Positions 14,948-23,506 of a DNA stretch of 52,859 bases are shown piece after piece. Within the stretch, counting starts at the first letter, position 1, and each line of letters opens with the position of its first letter. Source of the DNA: Alkalibaculum bacchi. GTDB taxonomy: Bacteria; Bacillota; Clostridia; Eubacteriales; Alkalibacteraceae. The notes under the pieces were generated by a model that made no database searches, was not told the origin of the DNA, and saw only the letters and a list, made by a program, of their open reading frames with translations. Both the position numbers and the translations under genes were made by a program. The stretch spans positions 1-52,859 of the forward strand of contig NZ_CALNCS010000107.1 of NCBI RefSeq assembly GCF_937875145.1, in the 5' to 3' direction.

Positions 14948-16081
14948 TTGAATAGTGGGAATACATATATATCGGAAAATTACTTGCAAAACATTCTCAA
15001 TGAGATGAAAGCCGTTGTGGAACAAGACTTGATTTACATGAATACAGATGGGGTCATTATTGCTTCTACAGACAAGTCCCGAAAAGGTCAAGTTCACCGT
15101 GGAGGTAAAAAGGTTGCAAAAACGGGGTCTGACTTAATTATTTATAGTGACAATGAATATGAAGGAGCCAAAAAAGGCATTAATATGCCTGTAAAATTAA
15201 ATAACATCATCGTTGGCGTCATTGGCATTACTGGAAATAGCGACGAAGTCATGAAATACGTGAAGATTATCAAGCGTTTGACAGAGATTCTCATCAAAGA
15301 GGGTTACAATAAAGATGTAGAAGACAACGAAATTGAAAGAGATAAATTGATTATGGATGCTCTTCTTTATTCAGAAAGGCAATTAGATAAGAGACAAATT
15401 GTTCGCTATGAAAGCTTATATGGAATTAAAAATAAAATTTCTCGCACTGTCATAGCCTCTACTATAGTTGGACACGAAATCAAGAGATTTCATAATAAAG
15501 ATAAAGTTCTTAGGATTTTTCGATCTGTCATGAAAAATACCAACTGTATAATTTCTTTATCAGGTAACAATATCGTTACGATTATAGACTATAGCTCTAG
15601 AGAACACTGTAATGAAATGATTGGTCGCATTAGCAAAGCTGTAAATAAAAAGCTTAACCTCAATATGAGATACGCTATAGGAGATGTCCAGACGGAGCTG
15701 AATGCCCTTCGAAATTCCTATTTAAAAGCCATAAGCGCTTTAAAGTGGTCACTACTTATTTCAAAAGAGAAGATTACCTATTACGAAGATTTTGACCTTG
15801 AAATTATCTTAAATAATATTTCGCCTAATACTGTAGGAGAATATGTAGGTAAGGTCCTTAATGGTTTAAAGAGGGAAGAATATACAGAGTACTCAATAAT
15901 TATACGGCTTTATGAAAAACACAATGGATCCATTAAAAAGATATCAGAAGAACTTTATATTCATAAAAATACGCTTCAATACAAAATTAACAAACTATAC
16001 GAAATAACGGGTTATGATATGAGGAAACTTAGAGACTTTGCAATTTTGAGCATTGCTTTTCAACTAAAGAAGATGGTTTAA
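14948..16081 (+). CDS. CdaR-family transcriptional regulator
   Basis: About 377 residues from a TTG with AAAGGAGG seven bases upstream; in-frame sequence further up lies across the divergent promoter and is not protein-like. N-terminal sugar-diacid recognition domain (LQNILNEMKAVVEQDLIYMNTDGVIIASTD, GVIGITG) and C-terminal PucR-type helix-turn-helix (YEKHNGSIKKISEELYIHKNTLQYKINKL). CdaR proteins sense organic acids such as glycerate or glycolate. It directly precedes the lactate operon in the same direction, so it is the likely regulator, perhaps responding to lactate or a related 2-hydroxy acid. Confidence 0.88.
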   Translation: MNSGNTYISENYLQNILNEMKAVVEQDLIYMNTDGVIIASTDKSRKGQVHRGGKKVAKTGSDLIIYSDNEYEGAKKGINMPVKLNNIIVGVIGITGNSDEVMKYVKIIKRLTEILIKEGYNKDVEDNEIERDKLIMDALLYSERQLDKRQIVRYESLYGIKNKISRTVIASTIVGHEIKRFHNKDKVLRIFRSVMKNTNCIISLSGNNIVTIIDYSSREHCNEMIGRISKAVNKKLNLNMRYAIGDVQTELNALRNSYLKAISALKWSLLISKEKITYYEDFDLEIILNNISPNTVGEYVGKVLNGLKREEYTEYSIIIRLYEKHNGSIKKISEELYIHKNTLQYKINKLYEITGYDMRKLRDFAILSIAFQLKKMV

Positions 16082-16096
16082 AAGGATATTATTTAT

Positions 16097-16108
16097 GTTA
16101 CGCGTAAC
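16097..16108. repeat. 12-base palindrome GTTACGCGTAAC
   Basis: A perfect palindrome between the regulator stop codon and its terminator. It could be chance or a protein site. Confidence 0.3.
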
Positions 16109-16118
16109 AAAATTTTGA

Positions 16119-16158
16119 AAAAGATAAATGGTCTATAGGCCATTTATCTTTTTTTTAT
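16119..16158 (+). terminator. Strong terminator after the CdaR-type gene
   Basis: AAAAGATAAATGG and CCATTTATCTTTT are exact complements around an 8-base loop, followed by a run of T. It separates regulator transcription from the etfB operon. Confidence 0.88.
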
Positions 16159-16238
16159 AAACATATAAAATGAGCTTATAAAATGTATATTAATGAAAAA
16201 ATACAAACTTAGCGCTAGTTTTATTTTTCTCAAAATTT

Positions 16239-16253
16239 ATTAAACGTTTCCAT
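16239..16253 (+). promoter_or_regulatory. Candidate CcpA (cre) site in the lactate operon promoter
   Basis: ATTAAACGTTTCCAT fits the cre pattern WTGNAARCGNWWWCAW-like consensus except that its G is T, and contains the palindrome AAACGTTT. A TATAAA (16262-16267) lies just downstream, so the site would overlap the -35 region and suit carbon catabolite repression. Confidence 0.35.
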
Positions 16254-16297
16254 AGAGATTGTATAAACGCAATGAATGAATAAAGGGGAGGGCAAAG

Positions 16298-17086
16298 ATG
16301 GATATTACAGTGTGTATTAAACAAGTGCCAAGTACTTCAGAAGTAGAAATTGATCAAGAGACAGGAAATTTAAAGCGAGATGGTGTAGACGCTAAAATTA
16401 ATCCTTATGATTTATTTGCCATAGAGGGAGCTGTTCAGATTAAAGAACAGACAGGTGCTACAATAAATGTTGTGACTATGGGACCAAATCAAGCTGCAGA
16501 TATTTTACATGAGGCCTTCACATTAGGTGCTGATCATGGATATTTAATAACGGACAGAAAATGCGCTGGAGCAGATGTACTGGCTACGGCAAAAGCTTTG
16601 TCAGAAGGAATAAAGAAAATTGGAAAGGCAGATTTGATCATCTGTGGAAAACAAACTACAGACGGGGATACAGCTCAAGTAGGTGCTGAAATTGCTGAAT
16701 TATTAGATATTCCTCATGCCAACAATATATTGGCAATCAAGGAAATAAAAAAAGAATCTTTGGTAGTAGATGTAGACATGCCTACTATGATTCAAACCAT
16801 TGAAATAAAGTTACCTTGCCTCATTTCAGTAGATAAAGACTTAAATCAACCGAGATTACCTTCTTATAAGGTCAAAAAAGCTACAAAGAATAAAGAGATT
16901 ACGGCCTATGGCGTTTGCGATTTTGAAGATTCAAATGAAATGCACTACGGCATGAATGGTTCCGCTACCCAAGTCATTCGTATATTCCCACCAACTTCAA
17001 ACAGTAATACGGAAAGCTGGGAAGGAACTTCCGATGAGCTGGCAACAAAAATTGCAGACAAAATTGTAGAGTTAAAAATATTGTAG
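16298..17086 (+). CDS. lctB: Electron transfer flavoprotein beta subunit (LctB-type)
   Basis: 262 residues. ETF beta subunit: MDITVCIKQVPSTSEVEID, NPYDLFAIEGAVQIKE, and the nucleotide-binding signature ICGKQTTDGDTAQVGAEIAE found in NAD-linked bifurcating ETFs, then EIKLPCLISVDKDLNQPRLPSYK. It is the first gene of an etfB-etfA-LDH-permease-racemase operon with the composition of the lctBCDEF set of Acetobacterium woodii, where the complex couples lactate oxidation by NAD+ to reduced-ferredoxin oxidation. GGGGAGGG precedes the ATG; etfA follows after ten bases. Confidence 0.92.
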   Translation: MDITVCIKQVPSTSEVEIDQETGNLKRDGVDAKINPYDLFAIEGAVQIKEQTGATINVVTMGPNQAADILHEAFTLGADHGYLITDRKCAGADVLATAKALSEGIKKIGKADLIICGKQTTDGDTAQVGAEIAELLDIPHANNILAIKEIKKESLVVDVDMPTMIQTIEIKLPCLISVDKDLNQPRLPSYKVKKATKNKEITAYGVCDFEDSNEMHYGMNGSATQVIRIFPPTSNSNTESWEGTSDELATKIADKIVELKIL

Positions 17087-17096
17087 GAGGGGTATC

Positions 17097-18314
17097 ATGG
17101 CAAAAATAGAGATTGTTCAAAAAAGCGAGATTAGTGCCCAAGAGGGAGCAGCAATTCAAGAGATTTGTCCTTTTGGCGCTATAGAATACATTGATGGAAA
17201 ATTAGATATTAGCGCAGGATGTAAAATGTGCAAAATTTGTACAAAGGAAAAGCCAGAATATTTTACATATGTAGAAGATGAAGAACGAGAAGAAATCGAT
17301 AAGTCTCTTTGGAATGGAGTTGTAGTCTATGTAGAGCATACATATGGCAAAATACATCCAGTTACTTTTGAACTCTTGGGGAAAGCACGGGAATTAGCAG
17401 AAGAGATTAACCATGAAGTAATATGCTTATTTGCAGGTTACAATATTGCCGATAAAGGAGGAGAATTAATTCAATTTGGTGCGGATAGAGTATATATTTA
17501 CGATGAAAAAGAGTTAGAAGACTATAGAGTAGAACCTTATGCAGCAGTTTTTGAAGACTTTATTAAGCATCAAAAGCCTTCTGTAGTCCTAGTAGGTGGT
17601 ACAACAGTAGGTAGAAGTTTAGCTCCTAGAGTAGCAGCTAGGTTTAGAACAGGCCTAACTGCAGACTGTACTAGCTTAAGCATCGATGAAAATACGGACT
17701 TAGCTCAGATTAGGCCAGCATTTGGTGGAAATATTATGGCTCATATAAAAACTCGAGATAAAAGACCACAATTTGCGACAGTTCGCTATAAGATCTTCTC
17801 TGCTATGGAGAAAGACGAGAGAAGAGCAGGCACTATTGAAATTTGTTCTATTTCTAAAGAGTTATTAAAATCTGGAATTACTGTATTAGAAAGCAAAGAA
17901 AAACCAAAAGCAAAATACATAGAAGACGCAGAAGTATTAGTCGTAGCAGGTAAAGGCATTCAAAAAGAAGAAGACCTTGCAATAATTTATGAGCTAGCAG
18001 ATCAATTAGGGGCTATGGTAGCAAGTACTAGACCATTAATAGAAGCTGGCTGGACCGATCCAAAAGTGCAAATTGGTCTTTCAGGTAGAACAGTAAAACC
18101 AAAATTAATTATTACTTGTGGTGTCAGCGGTTCTGTTCAATTTATAGCAGGAATGAAGAATTCAGAGCAAATCATTGCTATAAACACCGATCCTAATGCA
18201 CCAATCTTCAATATAGCTAATTATTCTGTTGTTGGGGATATTTATGAAGTCATACCAAAATTACTAGAAAAATTGAAATTAGAAAAAAGGGAAAAAATAG
18301 AAGTATTTGTATAA
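17097..18314 (+). CDS. lctC: Electron transfer flavoprotein alpha subunit with iron-sulfur domain (LctC-type)
   Basis: 405 residues, longer than simple EtfA because of an N-terminal ferredoxin-like domain with Cys24 (EICPFGAI) and Cys42, Cys45, Cys48 (GCKMCKIC), enough for one [4Fe-4S] cluster. The C-terminal FAD domain has the usual AGWTDPKVQIGLSGRTVKPKLIITCGVSGSVQF and NTDPNAPIF. Iron-sulfur EtfA is typical of the confurcating lactate dehydrogenase and caffeyl-CoA reductase complexes of acetogens. Works with etfB and the following dehydrogenase. Confidence 0.93.
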   Translation: MAKIEIVQKSEISAQEGAAIQEICPFGAIEYIDGKLDISAGCKMCKICTKEKPEYFTYVEDEEREEIDKSLWNGVVVYVEHTYGKIHPVTFELLGKARELAEEINHEVICLFAGYNIADKGGELIQFGADRVYIYDEKELEDYRVEPYAAVFEDFIKHQKPSVVLVGGTTVGRSLAPRVAARFRTGLTADCTSLSIDENTDLAQIRPAFGGNIMAHIKTRDKRPQFATVRYKIFSAMEKDERRAGTIEICSISKELLKSGITVLESKEKPKAKYIEDAEVLVVAGKGIQKEEDLAIIYELADQLGAMVASTRPLIEAGWTDPKVQIGLSGRTVKPKLIITCGVSGSVQFIAGMKNSEQIIAINTDPNAPIFNIANYSVVGDIYEVIPKLLEKLKLEKREKIEVFV

Positions 18315-18370
18315 GTAAAGAATTTTAAAGCTTAGAGTTTGTTCGGAATAAGAAATAGAGGAGGTAAAAG

Positions 18371-19807
18371 ATGACAACGGCAACTATGCAATATGAGGCG
18401 ATTGATCAAAATGATGTGAATTATTTACTATCTATAGTTGGAGAAGAAGGATTATTTGTTGGAGAAAACAATATACATGATGACTATAGTGGAGATGAAT
18501 TAGCTGGAATTGAAAGATATCCAGAGGTGTTAGTGTATCCCAAAAACACACAAGAAATAAGCAAGATACTAAAATATGCTAACGAAAACAGGATTCCAGT
18601 TACAAGTAGAGGACAAGGAACAGGCCTAGTAGGTGGTTCTGTAGCCCTTTATGGTGGAATTATGCTCAGTACAGAAAAGATGAATAATATATTAGAGCTG
18701 GATGAAGAGAATCTTACAGTAACTGTAGAGCCAGGGGTACTCCTTATGGATCTTACTGCCTTTGTAGAATCTCACGACTTATTTTATCCTCCAGATCCTG
18801 GTGAGAAAAGCGCCTCTATAGGTGGAAATGTATCTACTAATGCAGGAGGTATGAGAGCGGTAAAATACGGTGTGACTAGGGACTTTGTAAGGGGTATAGA
18901 GTTTGTTATGCCAGACGGCACAGTTATGAACTTTGGTGGTAAAATCGTTAAAAATAGTTCAGGATACAGTTTAAAAGACTTTGTAGTAGGTTCAGAAGGA
19001 ACCCTTGGGGTAATCAGCAAATTGATTTTAAAATTATTGCCTTTGCCAAAGCATAAATTGAGCTTACTAGTTCCTTTTAAAGACCTTTCTTCCGCTATTA
19101 AAACGGTGCCAGAAATAATAAAGTCAAAGAGCATCCCTACAGCGATTGAGTTTATGCAGGGAAAGGTTATTTTAGCATCGGAAGAATTTTTAGGAAAGAA
19201 ATTCCCGGATAATTCCTCTGATGCATATCTCTTGCTTCAGTTTGACGGCAATTCTAAAGAAGAAATTGAGATGAACTATGAAAAAGTAGCTGATATCTGT
19301 TTAGAATGCGGCGCATTAGATGTGCTTATTTCAGATACAGACGAAAGACATGATTCCTTATGGACTGCTAGAGGTGCGTTTTTAGAGGCCATTAAAGCTT
19401 CTACTACTCAAATGGATGAATGTGACGTAGTTGTACCTCGAAATAAAGTAGCGGACTTTATTATCTTTACAGATCAATGCCAAAAAGAATGTGATATTCG
19501 AATAAGCAGTTTTGGCCATGCTGGAGACGGAAACCTTCATGTATATCTATTAAGAGACGAGATGGACGAGGAAACTTGGAATAAAAAAGCTGCCGCTGTA
19601 TTCGAAAGAATGTATCAAAAAGCGTTTGAAATGGGTGGAGCTGTATCAGGAGAACACGGTATAGGCTTTGCAAAATTACCATATCTTGAAGAAGAATTTG
19701 GCGAAAAGGGAATGGAACTATTTAGACGAATTAAGTTAGCCTTTGACCCAAATGAGATCATGAATCCTGGAAAGCTCGGTTCTAATTACAGAGTGAGTTT
19801 ATACTAA
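18371..19807 (+). CDS. lctD: FAD-linked D-lactate dehydrogenase subunit (LctD-type)
   Basis: 478 residues of the GlcD/FAD-oxidase family: FAD-binding PP-loop YPKNTQEISKILKYANENRIPVTSRGQGTGLVGG, DPGEKSASIGGNVSTNAGG, VVGSEGTLGVI, then the C-terminal substrate domain with SSFGHAGDGNLHV, SGEHGIGFAK and FDPNEIMNPGKL. Glycolate oxidase has the same fold; partners point to lactate. AGAGGAGG precedes the ATG. With EtfAB it should reduce NAD+ with lactate at the cost of oxidising reduced ferredoxin. Confidence 0.9.
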   Translation: MTTATMQYEAIDQNDVNYLLSIVGEEGLFVGENNIHDDYSGDELAGIERYPEVLVYPKNTQEISKILKYANENRIPVTSRGQGTGLVGGSVALYGGIMLSTEKMNNILELDEENLTVTVEPGVLLMDLTAFVESHDLFYPPDPGEKSASIGGNVSTNAGGMRAVKYGVTRDFVRGIEFVMPDGTVMNFGGKIVKNSSGYSLKDFVVGSEGTLGVISKLILKLLPLPKHKLSLLVPFKDLSSAIKTVPEIIKSKSIPTAIEFMQGKVILASEEFLGKKFPDNSSDAYLLLQFDGNSKEEIEMNYEKVADICLECGALDVLISDTDERHDSLWTARGAFLEAIKASTTQMDECDVVVPRNKVADFIIFTDQCQKECDIRISSFGHAGDGNLHVYLLRDEMDEETWNKKAAAVFERMYQKAFEMGGAVSGEHGIGFAKLPYLEEEFGEKGMELFRRIKLAFDPNEIMNPGKLGSNYRVSLY

Positions 19808-19930
19808 ATAAAAGCGATCAGCCACCGGCTTAGGGTATTTCTTTCGGGTCCTTTATTGTTACTGAAGGTAGCTTGTTTACTGGTAGCTGAAGGTTGGCGG
19901 CTGATGGCTATTTTAAAAAGGAGGATTATT

Positions 19931-21517
19931 ATGTGGCAACCAATTGACGATCCACTATCTAATGGCTTTTTATCGACAATTTTAGCATTATTGCCAATTT
20001 TATGTGTTTTAGTTTGTTTAGCAATTTTAAAGATAAAAGCTTATAAGGCGACTATTTTATCCATGGCTATTGCCTTTGTACTCAGTGTGACTGTTTGGAA
20101 TATGCCTGTAAATTTTGCGCGTCAGGCTGTAGTAGAAGGGGTAATTACTGCTATGTGGCCAATTATATGGGTCATTATTGCAGCCATTTTTACCTATAAT
20201 ATTACAGTAAAAACAGGGGCTATGGGAACGATTAACAAGACTCTTTCCAACATATCTCCTGACCAAAGAATCCAAGTATTAATATTAGCTTTTGCTTTTG
20301 GTGGCTTTTTAGAGGCATCTGCAGGCTTTGGTACTGCTGTTGCTATACCAGCTAGCTTACTTGCAGGTATGGGATTTAATCCGGTCTTTGCAGCAGTGAT
20401 TTGCCTTATAGCCAATACTGTACCAGTAGCTTTTGGAGGAATAGGAATTCCAGTTATTACCCTTGCAGAGGTAACCGGACTGTCTTTAGAACAATTATCT
20501 GCTTATACGGCGTTTCAATTATTTTTCTTTATAATCGTTTTACCATTTGTCTTAGTTCTCGTCTTGACAAAATCCTTTAAGACATTAAAAGACGTCTTTG
20601 GGGTGTGCTTGATCAGTGGGCTTATCTTTGCTGTTCTTCAGACTTTAGTAGCTATTTATGTGGGACCAGAATTAGCAGCTATAGTAGGTTCTTTAGGATC
20701 CTTACTAGCCATCATTTTATATGTGCGAGTTTTTCCTGTTAAAAATGTTTGGCGTTTTCCAGATGAACGAGAAATTGCTGCAGGTGTAAGCGAATTAGAA
20801 GTCATTACTGGTAAGCAACAACTTAAATCTTGGGCACCATATATTGCGCTCTTCGTCTTAATCATGTCTGTCAATTTAATACCTGCCTTAAAACCATTAC
20901 ATAATATAGCTTCAAAAGTCCAACTTTACTTCGGACCTGGTGGAAAGCCTGTATCTTTACAATGGTTAACTACTCCAGGAACATTGATGTTTTTATCTGC
21001 AGTCATAGGAGGACTGATTCAAGGAAAGCAAGGAAGAAAAATTCATGATTTAGTAGAGACTTTTATAGCTTCTATTAAACAACTCATTCCAACCATTGTT
21101 GTGGTTTCAAGCATTGTAGCTATGGCAAAACTCATGGGTTACAGTGGAATGGTATCTGTTATTGCCGTCTCTATTGCTACTATTGCGGGAAGCGCATATC
21201 CTCTTATTGCACCATTAATTGGAGCTTTGGGAACCTTTGTAACAGGCAGTGATACATCTTCTAATATTTTGTTTGGCGCATTGCAAACCCAAACAGCTCT
21301 CCAAATAGGAGCTAATCCTGCTTGGTTAGCAGCAGCCAATACTGTCGGTGCCTCAGCAGGCAAGATGATCTCACCGCAAAGTATTGCTATTGCTGCTTCT
21401 GCTACCAGCTTAGTTGGAAAAGAGGGAAAAATTTTAAATACTACATTACCTTACTGTATAGGATATACCCTACTACTTGGCATTGAAATACTGGTAGTAG
21501 GTTGGCTGTTCTTCTAA
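19931..21517 (+). CDS. lctP: L-lactate permease
   Basis: 528 residues with about a dozen hydrophobic helices; start chosen at the ATG (19931) after AAAGGAGG. Family signatures: FGGFLEASAGFGTAVAIPASLL, IANTVPVAFGGIGIPV and GTFVTGSDTSSNILFGALQTQTA, typical of LctP/GlcA proton-coupled lactate and glycolate uptake. Positioned between the dehydrogenase and racemase, it should supply their substrate. The 120-base upstream gap contains inverted GCTGATGG-like spacer words and no gene. Confidence 0.95.
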   Translation: MWQPIDDPLSNGFLSTILALLPILCVLVCLAILKIKAYKATILSMAIAFVLSVTVWNMPVNFARQAVVEGVITAMWPIIWVIIAAIFTYNITVKTGAMGTINKTLSNISPDQRIQVLILAFAFGGFLEASAGFGTAVAIPASLLAGMGFNPVFAAVICLIANTVPVAFGGIGIPVITLAEVTGLSLEQLSAYTAFQLFFFIIVLPFVLVLVLTKSFKTLKDVFGVCLISGLIFAVLQTLVAIYVGPELAAIVGSLGSLLAIILYVRVFPVKNVWRFPDEREIAAGVSELEVITGKQQLKSWAPYIALFVLIMSVNLIPALKPLHNIASKVQLYFGPGGKPVSLQWLTTPGTLMFLSAVIGGLIQGKQGRKIHDLVETFIASIKQLIPTIVVVSSIVAMAKLMGYSGMVSVIAVSIATIAGSAYPLIAPLIGALGTFVTGSDTSSNILFGALQTQTALQIGANPAWLAAANTVGASAGKMISPQSIAIAASATSLVGKEGKILNTTLPYCIGYTLLLGIEILVVGWLFF

Positions 21518-21522
21518 AAAAA

Positions 21523-21541
21523 GCGTCCATTATCTGGACGC
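21523..21541 (+). terminator. Weak hairpin after the permease
   Basis: GCGTCCA pairs with TGGACGC around TTATC. The A run is upstream and there is no good T tract, so it may attenuate or be an mRNA processing or stability element rather than stop transcription before larA. Confidence 0.45.
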
Positions 21542-21630
21542 CTATACTTGTTTATTCGTCTTGAGTTTAGTATTTAAACAATCATTTGACCACTATTTAT
21601 CTATCGTTAATACAAAAAGGAGGAAAGAAT

Positions 21631-22905
21631 ATGTCTATTATTAAACTACCATATGGAAAAGATTTTATGGAAGCGAATATCCCTGATAGCAGATTAAATG
21701 CTGTCTTAGAATCAAATATGCATTATTATAAACCTAAGAAGAGCCAAGAAGAGCTCGTGGTAGAAGCTCTTGAAAATCCAATAGGCACTCCTAGGCTAAA
21801 AGATATTGCAGTGGGCAAGAATAAAATTATTATCATTGCAAGTGATCACACAAGGCCAGTTCCTAGCAAAGTTATTATGCCTTTGATGTTAGAGGAAATC
21901 AGACGAGGAAATCCAAATGCAGAGATTACCATTTTAATTTCTACGGGATGCCATAGAGGTACTACTAAAGAAGAGCTCATTTCAAAATTTGGCCCTAAAA
22001 TTGTAGAAGAAGAAAATATTTACGTTCACGATTGCTTAGATGAAAGTATGCTAGTAAAAATAGGTACCCTTCCATCTGGAGGAGATCTTATCATCAACAA
22101 ATTAGCAGTTGACGCAGATTTATTGATTTCAGAAGGCTTTATTGAACCTCACTTCTTTGCAGGTTATTCTGGTGGCAGAAAAAGCGTTCTTCCAGGGATT
22201 GCTAGCAGGACTACAGTCATGTACAATCACAATGCAGAGTTTATTGCAAGTGATTACGCTAGAGCTGGAGTCATAGAAGGAAATCCTCTACATAAAGATA
22301 TGCTTTATGCTGCAAGGGCTGCTAGATTAGATTTTATCGTCAATGTAGTTATCAATGCGCAAAAAGAAGTGGTCTATGCAGTAGCAGGAGATGTAGACTT
22401 AGCCCATATAGAAGGGCGAAACTTTTTAAATAGCCAGTGCAAAGTACAAAGTGTTCCAGCAGATATTGCCATATCAACAAATGGAGGATACCCTCTAGAC
22501 CAAAATATTTACCAGGGAGTAAAAGGTATGACCGCAGCTGAAGCCACAGTAAAAGAAGGCGGTGTCATCATCATGCTAGCAAAATCTAACGACGGTCACG
22601 GGGGAGAACAATTCTACAAAACTTTTCAAGAAACAGAAGATTTAAGCAAGTTAATGGAAGGAATTTTAGCAACACCTAGGGAAAAAACGATACCCGATCA
22701 ATGGGAAACCCAAATATTAGTTCGGATTTTACTAAAGAATAAGGTCATCTATATTTCCGATGCACCAGACGAGATGATTCAAGATATGCACATGATTCCA
22801 GCTCACTCTATAGAAGAAGCCCTAGAAAAAGCGAATGATATACTCGGGAATAAGGATGGGAAAATCACTGTAGTTTCTGATGGAGTGTCGATGATTGTAG
22901 AGTAA
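21631..22905 (+). CDS. larA: Nickel-dependent lactate racemase LarA
   Basis: 424 residues from the ATG after AAAGGAGGAAAG. LarA interconverts D- and L-lactate using a nickel pincer nucleotide covalently held by a lysine. Conserved segments: IIASDHTRPVPSKVIMPLML, STGCHRGTTKEEL, VHDC, and GFIEPHFFAGYSGGRKSVLPGI, containing His residues and the candidate cofactor lysine. Cofactor synthesis genes larB, larC and larE are not in the window. Lets the operon use both lactate isomers. Confidence 0.93.
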   Translation: MSIIKLPYGKDFMEANIPDSRLNAVLESNMHYYKPKKSQEELVVEALENPIGTPRLKDIAVGKNKIIIIASDHTRPVPSKVIMPLMLEEIRRGNPNAEITILISTGCHRGTTKEELISKFGPKIVEEENIYVHDCLDESMLVKIGTLPSGGDLIINKLAVDADLLISEGFIEPHFFAGYSGGRKSVLPGIASRTTVMYNHNAEFIASDYARAGVIEGNPLHKDMLYAARAARLDFIVNVVINAQKEVVYAVAGDVDLAHIEGRNFLNSQCKVQSVPADIAISTNGGYPLDQNIYQGVKGMTAAEATVKEGGVIIMLAKSNDGHGGEQFYKTFQETEDLSKLMEGILATPREKTIPDQWETQILVRILLKNKVIYISDAPDEMIQDMHMIPAHSIEEALEKANDILGNKDGKITVVSDGVSMIVE

Positions 22906-22908
22906 CGA

Positions 22909-22930
22909 AAAGCGCCGCGTGGTGCTTTCT
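22909..22930 (+). terminator. Hairpin after larA
   Basis: AAAGCGCC pairs with GGTGCTTT around GCGT, followed by CT. Again a member of the AAAGYGCC hairpin family. Confidence 0.5.
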
Positions 22931-22956
22931 TATTATCGCAAAATAATGAATCAAGT

Positions 22957-23024
22957 GGTTGCTCGCAAACATTTGGCGACTATGGCGTAACCGCGAGAAA
23001 CTTCGCGGAGCGTGTTTCTTATTG
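22957..23024 (+). repeat. Dispersed 67-bp repeat, copy 2
   Basis: Aligns with the minus strand of 3224-3290 with a one-base indel. It contains CCGCGAGAAAC...TTCGCGG and GAAAC/GTTTC complementary segments that can fold. It lies between larA and the CooT-like gene. Confidence 0.65.
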
Positions 23025-23160
23025 ACAGTCGAACCTTTTAGGATTATACTGAATTTAAAGAGGGGAAAAGGCATATAATAAAAAAAGCATTATATTAAAT
23101 ACTTTTATTATAAAATACTCTTTTAAAATGAAATCAAATCTTGAAAGGGAGGATTCATAT

Positions 23161-23355
23161 ATGTGTCTAGGTAAAGCTTTTGTAGAAAACAACAACAATG
23201 AATTAAATCCTATAATGGAAAATGTTTCTCAAATTGCAATGGAAAATGGTTTATTAGTTTTAACTTCTTTGTTCGGAGAACAATGCTCTGTATCAGGTGA
23301 AGTAAAACATATTGATTTTGGCAACTCAAAAATTATCATTAAAGAAGCAAACTAA
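23161..23355 (+). CDS. CooT-like nickel-binding protein
   Basis: 64 residues, starting MCLGKAFVE, with the invariant Met-Cys of CooT proteins, whose Cys2 takes part in nickel binding. The rest is a small beta-rich domain (GLLVLTSLFGEQCSVSGEVKHIDFGNSKIIIKEA). Strong GGGAGGA ribosome site. CooT assists nickel insertion into CO dehydrogenase; here the nearest nickel enzyme is the lactate racemase immediately upstream, so a role in nickel supply to LarA or its cofactor is inferred, not shown. Confidence 0.8.
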   Translation: MCLGKAFVENNNNELNPIMENVSQIAMENGLLVLTSLFGEQCSVSGEVKHIDFGNSKIIIKEAN

Positions 23356-23375
23356 TTACATTAAAATAAGTTAAG

Positions 23376-23413
23376 AAAAAGACAGAATCTCCTACGAGAT
23401 TCTGTCTTTTTTT
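23376..23413 (+). terminator. Very strong terminator after the CooT-like gene
   Basis: A perfect 16-base stem (AAAAAGACAGAATCTC with its complement) closes on CTAC and runs into seven T. It is followed by tandem duplicates of its own 3' arm. Confidence 0.92.
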
Positions 23414-23464
23414 AACTCTGTCTTTTTTTAACTCTGTCTTTTTTTAACTCTGTCTTTTTTTAAC
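23401..23464 (+). repeat. Four exact tandem copies of the terminator's 3' end
   Basis: The 16-base unit TCTGTCTTTTTTTAAC is present four times without a mismatch. Each copy carries part of the descending arm (TCTGTC) and a T7 tract. It looks like recent slippage or unequal exchange, and serves the convergent PEPCK-like gene only as spacer. Confidence 0.95.
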
Positions 23465-23506
23465 AATGAAAATAATAGTCCAAAAGGTTTAGTGAACTCA
23501 ACATTT

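Noticed and set aside
18371..19807. Glycolate oxidase subunit GlcD
   Set aside because: The fold is the same, but the etfB, iron-sulfur etfA, permease and racemase context fits the lactate complex better. Not fully excluded because the regulator is CdaR-type.
22957..23024. Terminator or riboswitch ahead of the CooT-like gene
   Set aside because: The sequence is explained as the second copy of a dispersed repeat, and no expression platform follows.
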